Part shown: positions 35,065-43,655 of the stretch, one piece after another
Layout: each line of letters begins with the position of its first letter
How positions within the stretch are numbered: the first letter of the stretch is position 1
Origin: Bacillota bacterium
Lineage (GTDB): Bacteria; Bacillota; UBA4882; UBA8346
DNA: 64,000 nt
Assembly (NCBI GenBank): GCA_023392595.1
Contig: JAEVYU010000039.1
Location: 49,408-113,407 of the forward strand
Direction: 5' to 3'
Made by a program: the position numbers and the translations under genes
The notes under the pieces: generated by a model
What the model saw: the letters and a program-made list of their open reading frames with translations, nothing else
Told to the model about the DNA's origin: nothing
The model's database searches: none

Positions 35065-35319
35065 ATGAGTTCAATGGATCCCTTGGATCATACAGAAGAG
35101 ATTAGTGGAGATTATGTTGTTGTCCGGGCATTGGAAGATGGTGTCACCATTATCGGATTGACCCGAGGAAAAGACACCAAATTTCATCACACCGAAAAGT
35201 TGGACCGGGGTGAAGTGATGTTGTTTCAGTTTACCGAACATACTTCAGCCATGAAAATTCGTGGTAAAGCCGAAGTTTTCACAAAACACGGTCAAATCCA
35301 AAGCGGCAAGGAATCATAG
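35065..35319 (+). CDS. mtrB: Trp RNA-binding attenuation protein (TRAP)
   Basis: Ring-forming regulator that binds (G/U)AG repeats in trp leader RNA when loaded with tryptophan. The 84-residue product matches B. subtilis MtrB nearly end to end: GDYVVVRALEDGV, IIGLTRGKDTKFHHTEKLDRGEV, FQFTEHTSAMKIRGKAE, with the lysine/arginine RNA contacts in the expected places. ATG 35065 or 35074 are both possible; ribosome sites are weak and a hairpin (AAAATT...AATTTT) covers this area. It lies directly upstream of the trp operon rather than next to mtrA/folE as in Bacillus. Confidence 0.93.
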   Translation: MSSMDPLDHTEEISGDYVVVRALEDGVTIIGLTRGKDTKFHHTEKLDRGEVMLFQFTEHTSAMKIRGKAEVFTKHGQIQSGKES

Positions 35320-35345
35320 CGCCAGGCGCTAAAGTTAGTATAGTC

Positions 35346-35523
35346 TATAATAGTTGAGGGGCTGCGAAGCCCGGAGAAGTTGGGATAAACCCGTTTCATA
35401 ACGGAGATCCCGGAGCATAGGGGCTATAAAGCCCGCCAGTAGAGGGACAATTGGTGTCCAAGTTGAGATGAGCTGAGCAGTCAGGGTGAATGAAGACCAG
35501 ACTCTTGGTAGTCTGGTCTTTTA
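35346..35523 (+). promoter_or_regulatory. Structured trp operon leader with attenuator
   Basis: A TATAAT at 35346-35351 may start a leader RNA of about 170 bases. It has repeated hairpins (GGGGCT-gcga-AGCCC and GGGGCT-ataa-AGCCC), a GGGAC...GTCC stem, then three GAG triplets spaced by exactly two bases at 35465-35477, then the terminator. TRAP sites consist of such triplets, though usually many more; other (T/G)AG triplets are scattered at 35354-35445. No T-box GGTGG motif is present. TRAP control is inferred from the adjacent mtrB. Confidence 0.6.
35494..35523 (+). terminator. Attenuator terminator of the trp operon
   Basis: AGACCAGACT and AGTCTGGTCT form a perfect ten-base-pair stem around a six-base loop, followed by TTTTA. 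It sits 22 bases upstream of the first structural gene. Confidence 0.93.
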
Positions 35524-35544
35524 TTATATCCAGGAGGAGCCGAG

Positions 35545-37866
35545 ATGAGCATGAGTGAAGCTTTTTTAGAAAATCTGCCCTTGGTCCGGGCAAACGGTAA
35601 GGCCAGCCGGTTTTTGATCGGCGGCGTTGAAGTTGGGGGAAGCGAACCGGTGATCATCGCCGGACCCTGCGCCGTGGAATCAGCCGGTCAAATTCTTGAA
35701 ATTGCCCGGAGAGTAAAAGAAGAAGGCGCTCAAGGCCTGAGGGGCGGGGTCTATAAACCCCGGAGTTCACCTTATAGTTTTCAAGGCCTGGGTGAAGTGG
35801 GGCTGGAGTATTTGGCGCAGGCCCGGGAAAAAGCGGGCTTATTTACCGTGGTGGAAGTAACCAGCATTGAGCAGATAGGCCAGGTAATGGACTATGTAGA
35901 CGTAATTCAAATCGGGGCCCGCAATATGCAGAATTTTGAATTGTTAAAAGCAGTGGGGCGGATTCAAAAGCCGGTTTTGTTGAAAAGAGGTTTTTCAGCC
36001 ACCATTCAGGAGTTACTTCAAGCAGCCGAATATATTTTGTATGAAGGAAACCCTCAGGTTATTCTGTGTGAAAGAGGAATCCGGACTTTTGAAACCATTA
36101 CCCGCAATACTCTGGATATTAACGCGATCCCTCTGCTGAAACAATTAACGCACTTGCCGGTTTTTGCCGACCCCAGTCACGGAACCGGCCGCAGCGACCT
36201 GGTCATTCCAGTTGCCAAAGCCGCTCTTTCCGCCGGCGCCAACGGTCTGATTATCGAAGTCCATCCCAATCCCGATAAAGCTCTTTCCGATGGAAACCAA
36301 TCATTGGATTTTCAGGGTTTCGCGGATCTAATGAAAGAATTAAAACTACCCAAAGAACGAAACACCCATCGTATTAAAACCCAGGTTTTACCCTCATTTG
36401 AAAAGTTCACCGAAATCATAGTCGAAAATGACTATCATTATATTCCGGTCCAGGCCGAGTTTATCACTGATTCCGAAACCCCGGTGACGGTTTTTGCCAA
36501 ACTGGCCGAAGGTACGGGACGCTTTTTACTGGAAAGCGTTGAACGTGGAGAACAAGTCGGCCGTTATTCGTTCATTGGCTGGGATCCCTTGGTAACTTTG
36601 AAAGCTACGGGTAGCCACACCGAGATTATCGACAAACTATCCGTCAAGAAAATCAACGATCAAGATCCGCTGGCCATCCTCAAAGAGACATTGGATTCTT
36701 TAAAGGTGGCACCCACCATCCACCGGGAGAAATTTTTCGGCGGAGCGGTCGGCTATATTGGTTATGATTACATCCGGCAAATCGAAAAGATACCCCTTTT
36801 GAAGCCTGTCGTCATTGAAATGCCGGATCTTTACTGGATCATACCCCGATACCTGACAACCTTTGACCATGTATCCCATAAGGTAACCATTATTGTACTG
36901 GCAAAGGTTGATCAAGCCGACTTGGAGCGAACATACCAAAAAGCCGTCGCCGATCTGGAGGAAATTATCGCTAAATTTCATAATTCCGTCGATTTGCAAC
37001 CTCTTAGCGTTTTTCAGGAATCCGGCCGGGCAACCCAAAGCTGTTCATTGACAAAGGAGCAATATATGGAGAGGGTCGAGAGGATTAAAGAGTACATCAA
37101 TGCCGGCGATGCTTTTCAAGTGGTTTTATCCCAGCGAATCGAACAGCCCTTTCAGGGGGATCCGCTGTTGTTTTACCGGTTGCTCCGGACGATTAATCCC
37201 TCTCCTTATTTGTTTTATCTCGATTTTGGCCAATTCCAGCTGGCCGGCTCATCTCCCGAAGTCATGGTGCGAAAGGAAGAGCAAACCGTAACATTAAAAC
37301 CGATTGCCGGGACCAGGCCCCGGGGTGCTTCTGCGGCTGAAGATGAACTGCTGCGTCAAGAACTGATCCGGGATGAAAAAGAACGGGCCGAGCATACCAT
37401 GTTGGTGGATTTGGGTCGCAACGATTTGGGCAGAGTCTGTAAGTTCGGGACTGTGAGTGTCACCGACTTGATGAATATCGAAAATTATTCCCATGTGATG
37501 CATATTGTATCCACAATTTACGGCGAACTGATGCCCGCTTATTCCGGAGTTGATTTGCTGCGGGCCGTGTTTCCGGCCGGCACTCTTTCCGGCGCTCCCA
37601 AAGTCCGGGCCATGGAAATCATCGAAGAAATGGAACCGATTGAGCGGGGCTTTTATGGCGGCGCCGTTGGGTATTTGGGCTTTAACGGCAATCTGGATAC
37701 CTGCATTACCATCCGGACCGTTTTATTTAAGGACCATAAAGCGGTTTGCCAGGTAGGAGCGGGAATTGTGGCCGATTCGGTTCCCGAAACGGAATATCAG
37801 GAAACCATGAATAAGGCAGGGGCTTTACTGGCAGCGCTGGCGAAAGTAGGTGGGGGAGCATGCTAG
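35545..37866 (+). CDS. Fused DAHP synthase - anthranilate synthase component I
   Basis: One uninterrupted 773-residue frame. Residues about 1-275 are a type I-beta (KDO8P-like) 3-deoxy-7-phosphoheptulonate synthase: IIAGPCAVES, LRGGVYKPRSSPYSF, QIGARNMQNF, LLKRGFSATIQE, DPSHGTGRSD. Residues about 282-773 are TrpE: the Trp-binding LLES near residue 330, GGAVGYIGYDYIR, and the chorismate-binding core (AGSSPEVMV, IAGTRPRG, HTMLVDLGRND, SGAPKVRAMEIIEE, AGIVADSVPETEY). The linker is short. It should make DAHP from PEP and erythrose-4-phosphate and, with TrpG, anthranilate from chorismate. GGAGGAG precedes the ATG. The DAHP synthase half lacks the extra N-terminal regulatory domain. Confidence 0.95.
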   Translation: MSMSEAFLENLPLVRANGKASRFLIGGVEVGGSEPVIIAGPCAVESAGQILEIARRVKEEGAQGLRGGVYKPRSSPYSFQGLGEVGLEYLAQAREKAGLFTVVEVTSIEQIGQVMDYVDVIQIGARNMQNFELLKAVGRIQKPVLLKRGFSATIQELLQAAEYILYEGNPQVILCERGIRTFETITRNTLDINAIPLLKQLTHLPVFADPSHGTGRSDLVIPVAKAALSAGANGLIIEVHPNPDKALSDGNQSLDFQGFADLMKELKLPKERNTHRIKTQVLPSFEKFTEIIVENDYHYIPVQAEFITDSETPVTVFAKLAEGTGRFLLESVERGEQVGRYSFIGWDPLVTLKATGSHTEIIDKLSVKKINDQDPLAILKETLDSLKVAPTIHREKFFGGAVGYIGYDYIRQIEKIPLLKPVVIEMPDLYWIIPRYLTTFDHVSHKVTIIVLAKVDQADLERTYQKAVADLEEIIAKFHNSVDLQPLSVFQESGRATQSCSLTKEQYMERVERIKEYINAGDAFQVVLSQRIEQPFQGDPLLFYRLLRTINPSPYLFYLDFGQFQLAGSSPEVMVRKEEQTVTLKPIAGTRPRGASAAEDELLRQELIRDEKERAEHTMLVDLGRNDLGRVCKFGTVSVTDLMNIENYSHVMHIVSTIYGELMPAYSGVDLLRAVFPAGTLSGAPKVRAMEIIEEMEPIERGFYGGAVGYLGFNGNLDTCITIRTVLFKDHKAVCQVGAGIVADSVPETEYQETMNKAGALLAALAKVGGGAC

Positions 37867-38423
37867 TGATTATCGATAATTATGATTCGTTTACCTATAA
37901 TTTGGTGCAATATTTCGGTGAACTCCGGGCGGAAATCAAAGTCTTCCGGAATGATCAGGTTACACTCGATGAGTTAATCAGCCTCCATCCCGATCAGGTG
38001 GTAATTTCACCCGGCCCCTGCACTCCCAAAGAAAGCGGGATTTCTCCCGAGGTGGTCCGGTATTATTCCGGAAAAGTTCCCTTGCTCGGCGTTTGCCTGG
38101 GCCATCAGTGTATCGGGGAAGTGTTCGGAGGAAAAGTCATCCGGGCGCCCTCTCCGGTACACGGAAAGATTTCTGTCATCCGGCATACCGGAGGGGGTAT
38201 CTTTAAGGGGATACCGGAAATCTTTGAGGCGGTCCGTTATCATTCCCTGGTAGTCGAGAAGAAGTCGTTTCCATCCAAACTCGAAATCACAGCCACCACC
38301 GACGACGGTTTGGTAATGGGACTCCAGCACTTGAAGGATCCCACTTTCGGGGTTCAGTTTCATCCGGAATCGATTTTTACCGCAGTTGGAAAGAGCTTGC
38401 TGGAGAATTTTTTAAAAATATAG
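37860..38423 (+). CDS. trpG: Anthranilate synthase component II (glutamine amidotransferase)
   Basis: Class I glutamine amidotransferase supplying ammonia to TrpE. 187 residues; nucleophile cysteine in GVCLGHQ, catalytic His/Glu in FGVQFHPESI. IDNYDSFTYNLVQ is the typical start. Its ATG overlaps the end of the fusion gene by seven bases, so the two are translationally coupled. Confidence 0.96.
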   Translation: MLVIIDNYDSFTYNLVQYFGELRAEIKVFRNDQVTLDELISLHPDQVVISPGPCTPKESGISPEVVRYYSGKVPLLGVCLGHQCIGEVFGGKVIRAPSPVHGKISVIRHTGGGIFKGIPEIFEAVRYHSLVVEKKSFPSKLEITATTDDGLVMGLQHLKDPTFGVQFHPESIFTAVGKSLLENFLKI

Positions 38424-38438
38424 AGGAGATGAGCTTAG

Positions 38439-39449
38439 ATGCTGAAGGACAGTTTAGCCAAGTTAATCCGTAAGGAAGACTTAACGGAAGCAGAGATGGT
38501 TGAGGCTACCCATTTGATTATGGAAGGTCAGGCTTCCCAGGCCCAGATCGGTAGTTTCCTGACGGCCTTGCGGCTCAAAGGGGAGACCGTAACCGAGATT
38601 GCCGGGGCGGCTAAGGTTATGCGGGAAAAAGCTTTAAAAGTCAAATATGAAGCGCCGGTTGTCATTGATACCTGCGGGACCGGCGGTGATGGTGCCAATA
38701 CTTTTAATATTTCAACGACTGCCGCTTTTATTGTCGCGGCTGCCGGTATTCCGGTCGCCAAACACGGGAACCGGGCCATGTCCAGCCGTTGCGGCAGCGC
38801 CGATCTGTTGGAAGCGCTGGGAGTCAAAGTGGATTTGACCCCGGAAAGGGTGGAGAAATGTTTACAAGAAGCCGGCATCGGGTTTCTTTTTGCGCCGGCC
38901 TTTCACTCCGCCATGAAACATGTGATGGGACCCCGGCGTGAGCTTGGCTTTCGGACAATTTTTAATGTTTTGGGACCCCTCACCAACCCTGCGGGAGCTA
39001 ATTGCCAATTGCTAGGAGTCTATGACCATTCGCTTACCGGAATCATTGCGGAGGTTTTGCAAAAATTAGGTGCCAAAAGGGCCATGGTGGTTCACGGAGG
39101 CGGGGGTCTGGATGAATTATCCCTGGAAGGAGTCAATCAAGTTAGTTTCTTAAAAGATGGAATCATTGAAACTTTTTCATTCCGGGCTGAGGATGCAGGT
39201 TTGGAGCCCGCCTCCAACGCGCGATTAAGGGGAGAGACCCCCAGGGATAATGCTCTGGTGACGGAATCCATATTAAGCGGCGCCGAACAAGGCCCCAGGC
39301 TTTCGGTTGTATTGTTGAATGCTGCCGCGGCGCTGATGGCGGCGGGAGTTGCCATTGATTTTAAAGCGGGTATTGCCGCGGCCCGCCGGTTGATTGATGA
39401 AGGGCTCGCCTTTGAAAAATTGCAACAATTACGAAGAATAGCGGTTTGA
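38439..39449 (+). CDS. trpD: Anthranilate phosphoribosyltransferase
   Basis: Transfers phosphoribose from PRPP to anthranilate. 336 residues; DTCGTGGDGANTFNIST (pyrophosphate loop), KHGNRAMSSRCGSAD (anthranilate site) and FNVLGPLTNPA are present. It lies 15 bases after trpG with GAGGAG upstream. Confidence 0.97.
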   Translation: MLKDSLAKLIRKEDLTEAEMVEATHLIMEGQASQAQIGSFLTALRLKGETVTEIAGAAKVMREKALKVKYEAPVVIDTCGTGGDGANTFNISTTAAFIVAAAGIPVAKHGNRAMSSRCGSADLLEALGVKVDLTPERVEKCLQEAGIGFLFAPAFHSAMKHVMGPRRELGFRTIFNVLGPLTNPAGANCQLLGVYDHSLTGIIAEVLQKLGAKRAMVVHGGGGLDELSLEGVNQVSFLKDGIIETFSFRAEDAGLEPASNARLRGETPRDNALVTESILSGAEQGPRLSVVLLNAAAALMAAGVAIDFKAGIAAARRLIDEGLAFEKLQQLRRIAV

Positions 39450-39460
39450 TGAGGTAAATC

Positions 39461-40255
39461 ATGTTTTTAGATGAAATATTACGATACAAGAAAACCGAAA
39501 TTGCCGCCCAAAAGGAGAAGCGCCCCTTTCGGGAGATCGAACGGGACCTTTACCGGTGTCCGCCGGTCCGGCCTTTTGAAAAGAGCTTGCGGGGAGACGC
39601 CATCCGTTTAATTGCCGAAGTCAAAAAGGCGTCTCCCTCAAAGGGATTACTGTGTCCCAACTTTAATCCGGCGGCGCTGGCCAAAAGCTACGAATCGGGA
39701 GGAGCCGCAGCGATTTCAGTCCTTACCGATGAAAAGTTCTTTCAAGGGTCTTTGGAGTATTTGAAACAAGTAAAAGAAGCTACTTTAGGCACTCCGGTTT
39801 TGCGGAAAGATTTTATCCTGGATCCTTATCAACTGGTCCAGGCCAGACTGGCCGGAGCCGATGGGGTTCTTTTCATTGTGGCGGCGCTTACTAAAGAGGA
39901 GTTTCATTTTCTGTCGCAAGAGGCCGTATCATTCGACTTAGCGCCGCTGGTGGAAGTTCATAACGAGAAAGAACTCGACACCGCTCTGGAAGCGGGGGCA
40001 AGGATCATCGGGATCAATAACCGTGATTTGACAACTTTTGAGGTTGCTTTGGGGACGACTTACCGGCTGCTGGAGGCCATCCCCGGGTCCTGCAGGCGTG
40101 CCATCACGATAGTATCGGAAAGCGGCATCAAAAATCGCCGCGATATCGAAGAACTTGCCCTGGCAGGTGTTGATGCCGTTTTGATTGGTGAGTCGATCGT
40201 GACTGCAGAAGATCCGGAGCGGAAGATTCATGAGTTGTTGGGGGTTGGCGGATGA
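39461..40255 (+). CDS. trpC: Indole-3-glycerol phosphate synthase
   Basis: Ring closure of CdRP to indole-3-glycerol phosphate. TIM barrel of 264 residues with IAEVKKASPSKG, VLRKDFI, GINNRDLTTFEV and ESGIKNRRDI. It overlaps trpF by four bases (ATGA). Confidence 0.97.
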   Translation: MFLDEILRYKKTEIAAQKEKRPFREIERDLYRCPPVRPFEKSLRGDAIRLIAEVKKASPSKGLLCPNFNPAALAKSYESGGAAAISVLTDEKFFQGSLEYLKQVKEATLGTPVLRKDFILDPYQLVQARLAGADGVLFIVAALTKEEFHFLSQEAVSFDLAPLVEVHNEKELDTALEAGARIIGINNRDLTTFEVALGTTYRLLEAIPGSCRRAITIVSESGIKNRRDIEELALAGVDAVLIGESIVTAEDPERKIHELLGVGG

Positions 40256-40887
40256 TTCCGGTGAAAATATGCGGGATTACCCGCCTGGAAGATGCCCTGG
40301 CTTGTGTTCATCAGGGAGTATCGGCTCTGGGATTCGTGTTTGCGCCGTCGAAGCGCCGGATAACCGTAGCCGAAGCCTATGAGATATCCCGGAAGATACC
40401 GCCGTTTATCACCAAAGTGGGGGTTTTTGTAAACGAAGACCCTTCAGCAGTTGGGGAGATTTTACGGGACTGCCGGCTTGATTTGGCCCAATTGCACGGA
40501 ACCGAATCCCAGGCGATTGCCGATGTTTTACCGGGACGTGTGATTAAGGCATTTAAGGCGGGTTTGGACCAACCGGATCCGGCTTGGCGGGATCTGCCCA
40601 TCCGGGCCATCTTAATTGACGCTTTTTGCGCCGGTTCCCAAGGGGGGACTGGGAAAACTTTTGATTGGAATTTGTTTGAAGGATTCCGGAGTTTGGGTTA
40701 TCCGATGATTCTGGCCGGCGGCTTGCATCCGGGAAATATTCAGACCGCGATCGAAACCGCCAAACCCGATGCCGTCGATTTATCAAGCGGCGTGGAGTTG
40801 GAACCGGGGATTAAAGATCACCGGAAAATCGGGGAATTGATGAACAATGTCCGGAAAATCAATCAAACTTGGGGAGGCGTCCCATGA
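40252..40887 (+). CDS. trpF: Phosphoribosylanthranilate isomerase
   Basis: Amadori rearrangement of PRA to CdRP. 211 residues, TIM barrel: KICGITRLEDA, LGFVFAPSKRRI, QLHGTE, LAGGLHPGN and DLSSGVE. Its stop overlaps the start of the acetyltransferase gene (ATGA). Confidence 0.96.
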   Translation: MIPVKICGITRLEDALACVHQGVSALGFVFAPSKRRITVAEAYEISRKIPPFITKVGVFVNEDPSAVGEILRDCRLDLAQLHGTESQAIADVLPGRVIKAFKAGLDQPDPAWRDLPIRAILIDAFCAGSQGGTGKTFDWNLFEGFRSLGYPMILAGGLHPGNIQTAIETAKPDAVDLSSGVELEPGIKDHRKIGELMNNVRKINQTWGGVP

Positions 40888-41342
40888 CAATAACAGTTGC
40901 TCATCGGAAAGACGCCGGAGAGATCCTTGCCTTACAAAAATTAGCTTTTGTGAGTGAAGCCGTCACTTCTCAAAATTTTAATATTCCACCATTATTACAA
41001 ACGTTGGAAGAGATGGTCAATGATTTTGAGGAATACACTTTTTTGAAAATGGTGGAAAACGGTAAAATTATCGGATCCGTGAAAGCTTTGGTCAAAGAAA
41101 AGACTTGTTATATCGGTCGGTTGATTGTTCACCCCGATTATCAAAACCAAGGATTCGGGACTTGCTTAATGAAGAAAATCGAATCAATGTTTGTCGGTTG
41201 TTCAAGATTTGAGCTTTATACCGGTGAAAAGAGCGTTCAAAATATTCGTTTTTATCAAAATTTGGGATACCGGATTTTCAAAGTCCAAAAAATCTCGGAG
41301 CAATTAAGTCTCTTATATTTGGAGAAATTATCCACCCTTTGA
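40884..41342 (+). CDS. GNAT family N-acetyltransferase within the trp operon
   Basis: 152 residues; the acetyl-CoA-binding motif A is VHPDYQNQGFGTCLMKKIE, followed by FYQNLGYRIFKVQ. The substrate is unknown. ATG 40884 overlaps the trpF stop and has GGGAGG upstream. Placement between trpF and trpB in a tightly packed operon suggests a role tied to Trp metabolism, or a captured gene. It is more AT-rich than its neighbours. Confidence 0.9.
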   Translation: MTITVAHRKDAGEILALQKLAFVSEAVTSQNFNIPPLLQTLEEMVNDFEEYTFLKMVENGKIIGSVKALVKEKTCYIGRLIVHPDYQNQGFGTCLMKKIESMFVGCSRFELYTGEKSVQNIRFYQNLGYRIFKVQKISEQLSLLYLEKLSTL

Positions 41343-41381
41343 AGATGTATGAATTGAGAATATGAGACAGGAGTGAAATTA

Positions 41382-42572
41382 GTGAATACCAAACGACAGG
41401 AATGGTACTTCGGATCCTATGGCGGCCGGTATGTACCGGAAACTTTAATGGTAGCTCTCGACGAACTTGACGCCGCCTATCAAAAATACGCCCAAGATCC
41501 GGATTTTATCGCCGAATTGGAAGATTTATACCATCATTATTCGGGACGGCCGACTCCGTTATACTATGCCTCTCGTTTCAGCCGTGAACTGGGCGGGGGG
41601 AAAGTGTACATGAAACGGGAGGACTTAAACCATACCGGGGCTCACAAAATCAACAACACGTTAGGCCAGATTTTACTGGCCAAGCGCATGGGTAAAAAAA
41701 GGATTATCGCTGAGACCGGCGCCGGGCAGCATGGGGTGGCCACCGCGACCGTGGCGGCCAAATTTGGAATGGAATGTGTGGTCTTTATGGGGGAAGTGGA
41801 TATTGCCCGCCAATCCTTGAATGTTTTCCGGATGAAGCTATTGGGGGCCGAAGTCAGGCCGGTTTCTTCCGGCAACCGTACTTTAAAAGATGCCATGAAT
41901 GAAGCATTACGGGATTGGGTCGCTAATGTCGACGATACGTTTTATATTCTCGGCACGGTGGGAGGGCCCCATCCATACCCGGGTATGGTCCGGGATTTTC
42001 AATCGGTGATCGGCATAGAGACTAAAAAACAAATCCTGGAGGCCGAAGGGAAATTGCCTGATTATCTCGTGGCTTGTGTAGGCGGGGGCAGCAACTCCAT
42101 GGGGATTTTTCATGAGTTTATTCCCGAGACTTCGGTCCGGCTCATTGGAGTGGAGGCCGCCGGCAAAGGAATTGAAACCGGGGAACATGCGGCGAGTCTG
42201 GGACATGGAAAACCCGGGGTCTTGCATGGCGCTTTAAGCTATTTGCTTTCCGATCCCGACGGCCAGGTGATCGAGGCTTATTCGATCTCGGCGGGGCTGG
42301 ATTATCCCGGTGTCGGTCCGGAACACAGTTTTCTCAGAGACAGCGGCCGCGCGGTTTACCATTCCATTACCGATGCAGAAGCTTTAAAAGGTTTCGAATA
42401 TCTTACCAAAACCGAGGGGATTATTCCGGCTTTGGAGAGTTCCCACGCAGTCGCCGAGGGGATGAAGATCGCGCCCACATTGAAGGGCGATCAGATTTTG
42501 ATCATCAACCTTTCCGGTCGCGGAGATAAGGATATTTATACGGTGGCCCATGAGATGGGGGTGAAATTATGA
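41382..42572 (+). CDS. trpB: Tryptophan synthase beta chain
   Basis: PLP enzyme condensing indole and serine. 396 residues; the PLP lysine is in NHTGAHKINN, the phosphate loop in CVGGGSNSMG, AETGAGQHGVA is present, and the C-terminal serine region is SGRGDKD. GTG 41382 has ACAGGAG at nine bases; a GTG three codons earlier abuts the site. Its stop overlaps trpA (ATGA). Confidence 0.97.
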   Translation: MNTKRQEWYFGSYGGRYVPETLMVALDELDAAYQKYAQDPDFIAELEDLYHHYSGRPTPLYYASRFSRELGGGKVYMKREDLNHTGAHKINNTLGQILLAKRMGKKRIIAETGAGQHGVATATVAAKFGMECVVFMGEVDIARQSLNVFRMKLLGAEVRPVSSGNRTLKDAMNEALRDWVANVDDTFYILGTVGGPHPYPGMVRDFQSVIGIETKKQILEAEGKLPDYLVACVGGGSNSMGIFHEFIPETSVRLIGVEAAGKGIETGEHAASLGHGKPGVLHGALSYLLSDPDGQVIEAYSISAGLDYPGVGPEHSFLRDSGRAVYHSITDAEALKGFEYLTKTEGIIPALESSHAVAEGMKIAPTLKGDQILIINLSGRGDKDIYTVAHEMGVKL

Positions 42573-43348
42573 GCAGGATAGCCCAAAGATTTGCAGAACT
42601 GCGCCAAGGGAAAAAAAAGGCATTTATTCCTTATATTATGGCCGGGGATCCCAATTTAGAAAAAACCGTGGAATTGATTCAACGGTTGTCCGAAAACGGA
42701 GCCGATTTGATCGAAGTCGGGGTGCCTTTCTCCGATCCGGTGGCCGATGGTCCGGTGATTCAGCAAGCGGGTGTTCGGGCGTTAGAAAGTGGTTGTACGT
42801 TTGAAAAAATATTGGATAGCCTTGGGAAAGTAACACCCAAAGTTTCCACGCCCTTAATTTTGATGATGTATTATAACATGATCTTTCAGCGGGGGTTTCA
42901 AAATTTCTTTGAAGCCATCCATCAAGCGGGGTGCGCCGGGTTAATCGTTCCGGATTTACCCCCGGATGAAGCCGGAGAAATCTCCGGGCTAGCCGCGAAA
43001 TTCGATATTGGATTGAATTTCCTGGTGGCGCCTACCAGCAATGAGGAGCGGATCCGTCTGGCCGCGGAAGCTTCCACCGGTTTTTTATATGCCGTTTCCT
43101 TAAAAGGAGTTACCGGAATCCGCAGCACTCTGCCGCCGGAGTTGCCGCAGTTTATTCAAAAAATCAAATCCCTTACCGATAAACCGGTTGCGGTTGGATT
43201 CGGAATCGCCACCCCCGAGCAGGCCCAAATGGTCGCCGGTCTTGCGGACGGAGTTATTGTTGGAAGCGCCATCGTAAAAGCAGCGGTTGGTGATGGAAAT
43301 TTGCAGGAGGTACAGCAGTTGGCGGCTAGATTAAGAGCTGCAATATAA
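42569..43348 (+). CDS. trpA: Tryptophan synthase alpha chain
   Basis: Cleaves indole-3-glycerol phosphate to indole. 259 residues, TIM barrel with the catalytic Glu/Asp in LIEVGVPFSDPVADGPVIQ and the phosphate site in VGFGIATPEQA. It is the last gene of the operon; miniature element copy B lies 48 bases downstream. Confidence 0.97.
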   Translation: MSRIAQRFAELRQGKKKAFIPYIMAGDPNLEKTVELIQRLSENGADLIEVGVPFSDPVADGPVIQQAGVRALESGCTFEKILDSLGKVTPKVSTPLILMMYYNMIFQRGFQNFFEAIHQAGCAGLIVPDLPPDEAGEISGLAAKFDIGLNFLVAPTSNEERIRLAAEASTGFLYAVSLKGVTGIRSTLPPELPQFIQKIKSLTDKPVAVGFGIATPEQAQMVAGLADGVIVGSAIVKAAVGDGNLQEVQQLAARLRAAI

Positions 43349-43395
43349 GGTGAAAATCGCTTACGGAAATGAAGAGCGAAGTTATCAATGAGGGT

Positions 43396-43509
43396 CTGTT
43401 GCAAAATAGGATTTATCGATAGAGAAATACAATATATCTAAAGCTTTGCCAATTATTTATGCGATATATTGTATTTCTCATTGATTTTAATCAATCACTT
43501 TTGCAACAG
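43396..43509 (+). mobile_element. Miniature inverted-repeat element, copy B
   Basis: A 114-bp non-coding palindromic element. Perfect 11-bp ends CTGTTGCAAAA / TTTTGCAACAG, and inner 15-bp perfect arms at 43424-43438 and 43463-43477 (GAAATACAATATATC and its complement). The flanking GAGG/CCTC extends the pairing. It matches copy A (18710-18816) in opposite orientation. Ends resemble IS6-family repeats. With its T-rich exit it may also act as the trp operon terminator. Confidence 0.8.
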
Positions 43510-43553
43510 CCTCTTTTCGTGTTGTTTAAAAAAATCCCCGCCAAGGATATTGA

Positions 43554-43582
43554 TTGACAGAGATAGGGATCAAACATATAAT
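43554..43582 (+). promoter_or_regulatory. Consensus sigma-A promoter
   Basis: TTGACA, 17-base spacer, TATAAT, perfect consensus. A short dyad ACCAC-atttg-GTGGT at 43608-43622 lies in the 5' UTR and could be an operator. It drives the two genes at 43656-45541. Confidence 0.9.
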
Positions 43583-43655
43583 ATTAATGCAAACAAATTT
43601 TAAATATACCACATTTGGTGGTGATTGTCAATTTAAAAATATAGGAGTTGAAACC

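Noticed and set aside
35346..35523. T-box leader for the trp operon
   Set aside because: The AGGGTGAATG stretch lacks the conserved TGGN bulge and GGTGGNACCGCG motif, and a TRAP gene is adjacent.
43554..43655. Longer start for the 43656 gene
   Set aside because: The TTG is the first triplet of the TTGACA -35 box.
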